NCBI GenBank assembly: GCA_016779685.1 | Contig: JADHND010000002.1 | Span: 1-29,445, forward strand | Direction of reading: 5' to 3' | Length of the DNA: 29,445 bases | Origin: Shewanellaceae bacterium | Lineage (GTDB): Bacteria; Pseudomonadota; Gammaproteobacteria; Enterobacterales; Shewanellaceae | Part shown: positions 24,372 through 29,445 of the stretch, piece by piece | Position numbering within the stretch: position 1 is the first letter of the stretch | How the letters are laid out: each line of letters starts with the position of its first letter | The notes under the pieces: model-generated | Told to the model about the DNA's origin: nothing | Seen by the model: only the letters and a program-made list of their open reading frames with translations | The model's database searches: none | Program-made: the position numbers and the translations under genes

Positions 24372-25004
24372 ATGGTTGAAAACATATTCCAAATAGGGTG
24401 GCATTGGTCGGTACAACATCCAATGGTAGGGTTGTTGGTTGGCGTTATGCTGCTGATGCTGCTGTTTGTCGGCCTCAAAAAAATTCAGCACAGTGCCACG
24501 CGTTTGTTTATTCTAAGCGTTAGTGGGATTGTATTGTATAGTCTTATCTTCGCAGAAGGCGAACCTGAAACAGTGTCGGCTGAAGATGAACCGCCTGCCA
24601 TATCGGCTTCATGGCGCTTCCTTGGGTGGTTTGACGGCTGGAGCGACAACAAAAACGACATTCATGTCATTGCCAAGCCTTTAGCCGTTGTGTTACAAGA
24701 TCAAGATTGCCGCTATGAAACACCTTTCGAAGTGAAATCCATGCAGCAGAGTTTCTTTGTGCCCTTAGAAAAAAAATTTGATTTGTTGTTATTTCGTCTA
24801 TCGGATGAAAAGTTTATGGTTAAAGTGCGATATAAAAACGAACGCCATATTCTACGAACCATGCGACTGCGGCTAAAGAAAGGCGTTTTTTTAGAAGTGG
24901 ATCATAAACAGTATCGATTGCTGTACCTCATGACCGATGGCCAAGCCACTGTCATTAGTGTCACGCGTTGTCGTTGTGAACCCAAGCCAAGCTTGAGAGC
25001 TTAG
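24372..25004 (+). CDS. Hypothetical membrane protein with two N-terminal helices
   Basis: I do not recognise this 210-residue protein. Two transmembrane helices (HPMVGLLVGVMLLMLLFVGL, about 17-36, and LFILSVSGIVLYSLIFA, about 45-61) are followed by an acidic linker (GEPETVSAEDEPP). A domain of about 130 residues with beta-like alternation and three cysteines then runs to the end: QDQDCRYETPF, RTMRLRLKKGVFLEV, TRCRCEPK. Topology is uncertain; the basic C-terminal part could be cytoplasmic. An AGGTGG close to the ATG at 24372 serves as ribosome site; a GTG at 24366 is the alternative. It ends 19 bp before fpr, so co-transcription with the flavin reductase is likely. No function is assigned. Confidence 0.7.
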   Translation: MVENIFQIGWHWSVQHPMVGLLVGVMLLMLLFVGLKKIQHSATRLFILSVSGIVLYSLIFAEGEPETVSAEDEPPAISASWRFLGWFDGWSDNKNDIHVIAKPLAVVLQDQDCRYETPFEVKSMQQSFFVPLEKKFDLLLFRLSDEKFMVKVRYKNERHILRTMRLRLKKGVFLEVDHKQYRLLYLMTDGQATVISVTRCRCEPKPSLRA

Positions 25005-25023
25005 CAATTATTCGGAGTAGCTT

Positions 25024-25755
25024 ATGTGGTGTCAAGGTGAGGTAATCGGACGAATTCATTGGCACGATCATCTCTTTAGCTTAAAAATTAAAGCCGATAT
25101 TGCGCCTTTCCAAGCAGGTCAATTTGTGAAGTTAGCTCATGTTGTTGGTGAAAAACGCATCGCAAGAGCCTATTCCATGATCAATGCTCCCGATGACCCT
25201 GAATTAGAGCTGCTGATTACACATGTTCAAGGTGGCCAGCTGTCCAGTCATTTAGCGCGATTACAGTTAGGTGATAAAATCGCGGTCTCTACGCGGGCAA
25301 CTGGATTTATGGTGTTATCAGAGCTACCTAAAGCCCGCGACCTGTGGATGATGGCAACAGGAAGTGGCGTTAGTCCTTATTTGTCGATGTTGCGTCAAGG
25401 TGACCTTTGGCAGCAGTTTGAGCGGGTCTATTTTGTATATGGGGTCAGGCATACTCAGGATTTAGCTTATGCCGACGAATTAGAACGGTGGCAGCAAACG
25501 CATCCGTTTCATTGGTTGCCCTGCGTCACCCGTGAGCCCGATTTTAATGGCATAACACAGCGCATCCCAGAGGCTTTGCTCAGTGGCTCTCTAGAAGAAA
25601 GTCTAGGTGCCGTGATTGCTGCTCCAACGTCACACGTATTGCTTTGCGGTAATCCGGATTTTATTAAAGCGACCACGGTGATTTTGAAAGAGAAGCAATT
25701 AACCAAACATTTGCGACGTGCTCCCGGTCAGATCTCGGTTGAAAAATATTGGTAA
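25024..25755 (+). CDS. fpr: Ferredoxin/flavodoxin-NADP+ reductase
   Basis: Fpr passes electrons from NADPH to ferredoxin or flavodoxin, supporting Fe-S and radical-SAM enzymes and oxidative stress defence. The 243-residue protein has the FAD motif RAYSMINAP (RxYS), the NADP-binding glycine motif ATGSGVSPYLSML, LLCGNPDFI, and a C-terminal tryptophan in ISVEKYW that stacks on the FAD ring, as in E. coli Fpr (248 residues). It is bacterial subclass I-like in length. GGAG lies 7 nt upstream of the ATG. It converges with the carbonic anhydrase gene, with 3 bp between the stops. Confidence 0.93.
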   Translation: MWCQGEVIGRIHWHDHLFSLKIKADIAPFQAGQFVKLAHVVGEKRIARAYSMINAPDDPELELLITHVQGGQLSSHLARLQLGDKIAVSTRATGFMVLSELPKARDLWMMATGSGVSPYLSMLRQGDLWQQFERVYFVYGVRHTQDLAYADELERWQQTHPFHWLPCVTREPDFNGITQRIPEALLSGSLEESLGAVIAAPTSHVLLCGNPDFIKATTVILKEKQLTKHLRRAPGQISVEKYW

Positions 25756-25758
25756 GCT

Positions 25759-26496
25759 CTATTTCGTGAGTAAGCGCCCATTGATCGGTTGAATCGGCCG
25801 GTTGTTTTTGCCCATCAAACTTCTTAAAAATTTGACTTGTTTACGAGAAGCGGTGATCGGTTTGGTCATGACAATCCATCTCACGCCTTCGGTACAAGGA
25901 GGTGTGGTTAAGGATCCGGAATAGGTGTAATACGATTTGTTTGATGGCAGAAAGTCCAGCCCATTAATAGCATTGATCAAGGGGTTGGTGCCTATTTTTC
26001 TGGGGGCAGCCTCGATAATTTCTTGAATAAAAGGATGTGCTCTTGCTAGGTTAAACAACACGGCAACGACGGCATATTCATTTTTGTCATTGAGATGCAC
26101 GAAGTGCAATTCCATCGGAAAAGTTCGACCAGATAAGCGGTGTTCAGCATTGGTATGAAAATGCATCTGAATCAATTGATATTTGTCGTCATCTAACTCA
26201 AGTAGGCTGCCAGGTTTCATATTCACTTGAATGGTGTGCGAGTTGTTGAGCACTTCATAACCTGAACTTTTATAGGTAAACAGGAGTTCTGGCAATTTGA
26301 TATCTATGCCGCCGACCACATTGATGGGGGATTGATTTTTGCCTTTATCACACAATTTAAATTTAGAAGACAGCTTGTACCAGTTCTCTGGTCCATTTTT
26401 TTCAGAGTAGTCCCAAAGGCTCAGTGACCACGCTGTCGTGCTGATACATCCTATGCAGAAGAAAGTGATATACCGCCATAAACCTGTTCCCATCAT
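25759..26496 (-). CDS. Periplasmic alpha-class carbonic anhydrase
   Basis: The enzyme interconverts CO2 and bicarbonate. The 245-residue protein has a signal peptide (WRYITFFCIGCISTTAWS). The zinc ligands are H112 and H114 (QMHFHTNAEH) and H131 (ELHFVH). H87 in NNSHT matches the proton-shuttle His64 of human CAII, E118 matches Glu106, and SLTTPPCTEGVRW holds the active-site Thr. NQSPINV is conserved too. C49 and the cysteine of TTPPC could form the usual disulfide. CAAGGAG lies 14 nt before the first ATG, an unusually long gap. A lipoprotein alternative (cleavage before Cys17) is possible but the lipobox is poor. The gene lies 73 bp after the glycosyltransferase gene, with fpr facing it. Confidence 0.94.
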   Translation of the reverse strand: MMGTGLWRYITFFCIGCISTTAWSLSLWDYSEKNGPENWYKLSSKFKLCDKGKNQSPINVVGGIDIKLPELLFTYKSSGYEVLNNSHTIQVNMKPGSLLELDDDKYQLIQMHFHTNAEHRLSGRTFPMELHFVHLNDKNEYAVVAVLFNLARAHPFIQEIIEAAPRKIGTNPLINAINGLDFLPSNKSYYTYSGSLTTPPCTEGVRWIVMTKPITASRKQVKFLRSLMGKNNRPIQPINGRLLTK

Positions 26497-26569
26497 AGCT
26501 ATTAAAAAAACTCCTTGTTATCTAACTGTTTTAAGCCTAGTTGAGTCGCTTTTAAATTTCAAAAGGGTT

Positions 26570-27463
26570 TCACCAACGCATGAGGATTTGGATGTTGCAG
26601 GCATCCTTATGCTGGAGATGTTTGACCATGCTGTGCTCGCGATAATGGCGATCATGCTCTGATAGCTCGTAGGGTGGAAAATGAATGGGTTTATTCAACA
26701 GATCATAGCCCAGCATGTGTAGCATATAATGTAAACGACCTAGAATGCGACCATAGCGCTTGCGTGACATGTGTTTAAGACAGGTTCTGAGTTTTTTACG
26801 TTGGGTGAGCCATGAACCAGCATAGTGATGCACGGAGCGCGTTTGCTCACTAAAGTTGAGTTCGCCAAAAGTCGTCAAAGGTGAAAACACTTCGGAAGGA
26901 AACACAGTGGTGGTGCTGTTATCTACGTGAAGCACTTGTGTTTTATTGGTAGGAACAAATCCAATTGCTTGGTATATCGGCTGTTCAAGCTTAGGCGCTG
27001 GCATGGTTTTGAGCCGGCCACTGGGCTTGTATATGGGGTCAATGGCCAGATAGGCATCCATAATACGACGCATCAAGGGATGCTTAGGGACGGCACCGAA
27101 GCCCAACCCCATGGCAATCACGGCCTTACCTTTGGGTGTGTGGCAGCGCTCTAGCCCTACAAAACTATTCAACGTGAGCAAGTCATCGAGGCCTTGCATG
27201 AGTTCAACATCGGTGTCTAAATAGATACCACCATGATGGTAGACCACTTGTTGCCGAAAATAATCCGGTACAAACGCCCACTTTTTAGCCTTAAAGGCTG
27301 CGTGTGCATAAGGACATTCCTGTAGGTTCAGGTTGGATTCATCCCAGCGCTTGATTTCATAACCGGGACAAAATTTGCGCCAGCTTTGGATGCACAGTTC
27401 GGCTAGTTCAGACAGAGGTTGACCGCCTAGCCAGCAATAGTGAATGATTTTTGGTATGGGCAT
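26570..27463 (-). CDS. Och1-like glycosyltransferase (DXD sugar-binding family)
   Basis: The protein has 297 residues. It starts with PKIIHYCWLGG, the usual opening of this family, followed by CIQSWRKFCPGYEIKRWDE. The nucleotide-sugar and metal-binding DXD motif is in YHHGGIYLDTDVEL (D83 and D85), with PDYFRQQ just before. Such proteins transfer a hexose from a nucleotide sugar, often onto surface polysaccharide; acceptor and sugar cannot be read here. There is no signal peptide, so it acts at the cytoplasmic face. A longer frame starts at 27493, but a promoter would begin transcription only about 3 nt before that ATG, and AAGG sits 8 nt before the ATG at 27463. It stands outside any visible polysaccharide cluster. 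Confidence 0.88.
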   Translation of the reverse strand: MPIPKIIHYCWLGGQPLSELAELCIQSWRKFCPGYEIKRWDESNLNLQECPYAHAAFKAKKWAFVPDYFRQQVVYHHGGIYLDTDVELMQGLDDLLTLNSFVGLERCHTPKGKAVIAMGLGFGAVPKHPLMRRIMDAYLAIDPIYKPSGRLKTMPAPKLEQPIYQAIGFVPTNKTQVLHVDNSTTTVFPSEVFSPLTTFGELNFSEQTRSVHHYAGSWLTQRKKLRTCLKHMSRKRYGRILGRLHYMLHMLGYDLLNKPIHFPPYELSEHDRHYREHSMVKHLQHKDACNIQILMRW

Positions 27464-27502
27464 GATGCTTGCCTTATTCTTTAAGTAATCCATTACTTTC
27501 CA

Positions 27503-27531
27503 ATCATACTGGATGTATTTTCACAATGCAA
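27503..27531 (-). promoter_or_regulatory. Promoter of the glycosyltransferase gene
   Basis: On the minus strand TTGCAT (27531-27526) and TATGAT (27508-27503) are separated by 17 bp. Transcription would start near 27496, which helps choose the ATG at 27463 over that at 27493. Confidence 0.45.
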
Positions 27532-27583
27532 ACGGTACCCGCATGTGATGTGCGGGGGGTGTAAGGTCGTCGTCTGTAACGGG

Positions 27584-28531
27584 TTAGGTCGGTATGGTGT
27601 AAGGCCGTGCTTGCACCGTTAAATGACTCAGTTCGTCTGCAACCAGCTTAAAAGTCGCATCGGCTGCGAGGGTGTTGTTCATGACGCAAGTGAGTATGCA
27701 TACTTGTTCATGCTGCACCACTTGAAGCACTTCACCTACTTTTTTGAGCCCCGTTTCAAGTTGCCAAGCCACTTGATCGCCAATGGCAACCGGCTGGGTC
27801 GCTGAGCCTGCTAGCACATAGAGTGCCCGCTTAAGGCCACCTCGGTATTTGAGTCGCGCAATGGTTTCCTGTCCGATATAACAGCCTTTATCAAAACTAA
27901 TCCCATTGATTGCATGCAGGTTGAGCATTTGAGGAATAAATTTTTGTACATGGGCTGCTTCAAAATAAGGGTAAGCTTGCAGAATATCTTGTTGTTGCCA
28001 TAGGTAACCAGGCTGCCGTGTGCTTGGTTCGGGCAACCAGCTTGGTTGCGTCTTCGAAAGAGTGATGAGCAGAGCTTGGTGCGGGTTGTCAATCAAGACG
28101 TATGCTTCGTCTTGAGGCAAAGAATAGAGCCCTGGTTGGGAGGCATGCAGCCCTTGTTGTTGGAGCCAAGGTAGTAAGTCGGTACCGATTAAACCAATCA
28201 GGTTGAAGGGGGCTTGGGTAATGGTGACTTGATGGAAAACGGCGTATTTTTGTAACTGCGCTATCTGATGTTCGATCAGTGTGGTAGGTAAGATCAACAT
28301 CAGGGTTTCATCATTGTCTTGATACAAACGAAAGGCACTGTTCATTTTACCAGTTGGATCACAATGTGCCCCCCAACACCATTGTTGTTCGGCGAGAGTC
28401 ATCACATTACAGGTGAGTTGGCCTTGTAAAAATGCCTTCGCTTGCGGGCCTTGTAATTGAATGATACTCAGATGGGTGATATCGCAGACTGTGATGGTAT
28501 CAGCATTGCTTGGAAAGGGTACAGCTAGCAC
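27584..28531 (-). CDS. ygfZ: Folate-dependent Fe-S cluster repair/assembly protein YgfZ
   Basis: YgfZ is a tetrahydrofolate-binding, GcvT-like cytoplasmic protein needed for activity of some iron-sulfur enzymes such as MiaB. The 315-residue protein (E. coli 326) carries the signature DKGCYIGQE with the conserved cysteine C217. N-terminal LQGPQAKAFLQGQLTCNV and DPTGKMNSAFRLY are typical. Translation starts at GTG (28531), with GAGGAG 6 nt upstream; no ATG would serve. The gene follows the glutathione peroxidase gene by 15 bp, suggesting co-transcription of two functions tied to redox stress. Confidence 0.93.
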   Translation of the reverse strand: MLAVPFPSNADTITVCDITHLSIIQLQGPQAKAFLQGQLTCNVMTLAEQQWCWGAHCDPTGKMNSAFRLYQDNDETLMLILPTTLIEHQIAQLQKYAVFHQVTITQAPFNLIGLIGTDLLPWLQQQGLHASQPGLYSLPQDEAYVLIDNPHQALLITLSKTQPSWLPEPSTRQPGYLWQQQDILQAYPYFEAAHVQKFIPQMLNLHAINGISFDKGCYIGQETIARLKYRGGLKRALYVLAGSATQPVAIGDQVAWQLETGLKKVGEVLQVVQHEQVCILTCVMNNTLAADATFKLVADELSHLTVQARPYTIPT

Positions 28532-28546
28532 AGGAAACTCCTCTTG

Positions 28547-29200
28547 TTAAGACGCGGCAGGTGGTTGAGCCGTTTGGGGTGCCACCGTCGCATTAGCTGG
28601 TTTTGCTTTAGATGATTTTGGCACTTTTGGTTTCGTGGCTTGCCGAGCGGGCTGTAGCTGTTGTTCAATCGACTGAATGATACTGGGATCATTGGGCTTG
28701 GTCATGGATGACCAAGCTTGGACAACGTCGCCGTCGGCGTTAATTAAATATTTGTGAAAATTCCATTTGGGGCTTTCATTCGCCGCTTGGGCTAACATTT
28801 TAAACAAAGGGATGGCTTCTTTGCCTCGCACCTTCACCGGCTGAGTCATAGGAAATTTAACGCCATAGTTGATATAGCAAACTTGGGCCGATTTTTTTTG
28901 ATCTTTATCTTCTTGATAAAAATCATGCGATGGAAAGCCTAAGACAATAAAGTTTTTGTCTTGATATTTCTCATAGATGTTTTGCAACCCCTTAAATTGA
29001 GAGGTAAAGCCACAATAGCTAGCGGTGTTGACAACCAAAACAGTCTTACCAGCCGTTAATTGACACAAATCCAATTCTTTCTGAGAATTTAATTGAGGTA
29101 ATTTAGTGTCAAAAATCGCTGCGCACTTAGCTTTTGCGAATGAGACGTGGGACGTTAACATCAGCATAATTAAGGTGAAGGCGGTCAGGGTGCGCTGCAT
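28547..29200 (-). CDS. Periplasmic thiol glutathione peroxidase-like protein
   Basis: The protein has 217 residues. A signal peptide (MQRTLTAFTLIMLMLTSHVSFA) precedes a thioredoxin-fold GPx domain. The peroxidatic residue is cysteine, not selenocysteine: NTASYCGFTSQF, C63. WNFHKYLI holds Trp146 and Asn147 of the catalytic tetrad. The usual Gln is Asp93 in FPSHDFYQED. C108 (AQVCYINYG) sits where thioredoxin-dependent GPx enzymes have the resolving cysteine, so it may use a thioredoxin-like reductant. The last 35 residues are a Lys/Pro/Ala-rich tail not part of the domain. GGAG lies 8 nt before the ATG. rpiA is upstream by 53 bp. Confidence 0.9.
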   Translation of the reverse strand: MQRTLTAFTLIMLMLTSHVSFAKAKCAAIFDTKLPQLNSQKELDLCQLTAGKTVLVVNTASYCGFTSQFKGLQNIYEKYQDKNFIVLGFPSHDFYQEDKDQKKSAQVCYINYGVKFPMTQPVKVRGKEAIPLFKMLAQAANESPKWNFHKYLINADGDVVQAWSSMTKPNDPSIIQSIEQQLQPARQATKPKVPKSSKAKPANATVAPQTAQPPAAS

Positions 29201-29253
29201 AGGTTGTCTCCGTTGGTGAGCATGATGTAGCTGATAATGGGTATAAACTTACA

Positions 29254-29445
29254 CTATTTTATGGTCTTTTGCACGCCATCGGAGTGGGCAATGAAAAAAA
29301 TATCTGCCCCGCGCTGTGCAAAAATACCGTGACTGATGATCCCTGCAATTTGATTGAGCCGTAATTCCATAGCCAAAGGATCGGTTAAATCGAGATGGTG
29401 GACATCTAAAATAACCCCACCGTTGTCGGTGACGACACCGGTACG
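29254..29445 (-). CDS. rpiA: Ribose-5-phosphate isomerase A, C-terminal part
   Basis: The gene is cut by the window edge, so only the last 63 residues and stop are present. RpiA interconverts ribose-5-phosphate and ribulose-5-phosphate in the pentose phosphate pathway. The visible part has VVTDNGGVILDV, a helix around PLAMELRLNQIAG, then IISHGIFAQRGADIFFI and a closing DGVQKTIK, in the order seen at the RpiA C-terminus. The TNG(N/G)-type loop and the (G/S)xFAxRxAD segment are diagnostic. It runs in the same direction as the peroxidase gene after it. Confidence 0.92.
   Translation of the reverse strand, partial: RTGVVTDNGGVILDVHHLDLTDPLAMELRLNQIAGIISHGIFAQRGADIFFIAHSDGVQKTIK

Noticed and set aside
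26420..26496. Lipoprotein signal on the carbonic anhydrase (FCIGC)
   Set aside because: The residue at -3 of the lipobox is Cys instead of Leu, and a normal signal peptidase I site after AWS fits well.

Overview
The window is a gene-dense stretch of a gammaproteobacterial chromosome. It holds 24 complete protein genes and one cut by the right edge, with no rRNA, tRNA, insertion sequence, prophage or CRISPR array that I can see. The gammaproteobacterial call rests on the gene order xerD-dsbC-recJ-prfB-lysS (as in Escherichia coli), the RF2 programmed frameshift with its YL-UGA-C site, and E. coli-type CysZ, Crr, SrmB, YgfZ and Fpr proteins. Base composition looks moderate. I cannot name the genus; PTS IIA(Glc), an alpha carbonic anhydrase and an Och1-like glycosyltransferase do not settle it.

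Left part (1-6770): fumC has its own promoter and is followed by a GNAT acetyltransferase. A leftward operon converges on it: crr, yffB, dapE, an M15 peptidase and a 54-residue membrane protein (probably DUF2897). The last of these is shorter than common ORF cut-offs and its 3' end overlaps the acetyltransferase. Upstream of crr lie cysZ and then an AT-rich orphan gene, each followed by a terminator-like hairpin.

Middle part (6890-15230): an uncharacterised membrane protein reads rightward and seems to start at ATT behind a strong GGGGAGG. It converges on a Tim44-domain membrane protein whose likely terminator lies inside the neighbour's last codons. Next come a leftward RND efflux pair (fusion protein and permease) whose promoter carries a 16-bp perfect palindrome, and the RNA helicase srmB. 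srmB and brnQ diverge from a shared 210-bp control region.

Right-centre (15225-25755): a rightward block of brnQ, xerD, dsbC, recJ, prfB and lysS covers amino-acid uptake, chromosome dimer resolution, periplasmic disulfide isomerisation, DNA repair, translation termination and tRNA charging. It ends in a strong terminator. A DAACS-type symporter with altered binding residues, a small two-helix membrane protein and ferredoxin/flavodoxin-NADP reductase follow.

Right end (25759-29445): all genes read leftward: rpiA (3' end only), a periplasmic thiol glutathione peroxidase, ygfZ, a DXD glycosyltransferase and a periplasmic alpha carbonic anhydrase. fpr and the carbonic anhydrase gene meet tail to tail with 3 bp between them.

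No wholly new multi-gene system is evident. The best leads are the ATT start at 6951, the palindrome over the efflux promoter, the altered symporter motifs, the paired hairpins between dsbC and recJ, and the AT-rich orphan at 5957-6748. No gene-free stretch exceeds 300 bases; the longest is about 210 bases, between srmB and brnQ.
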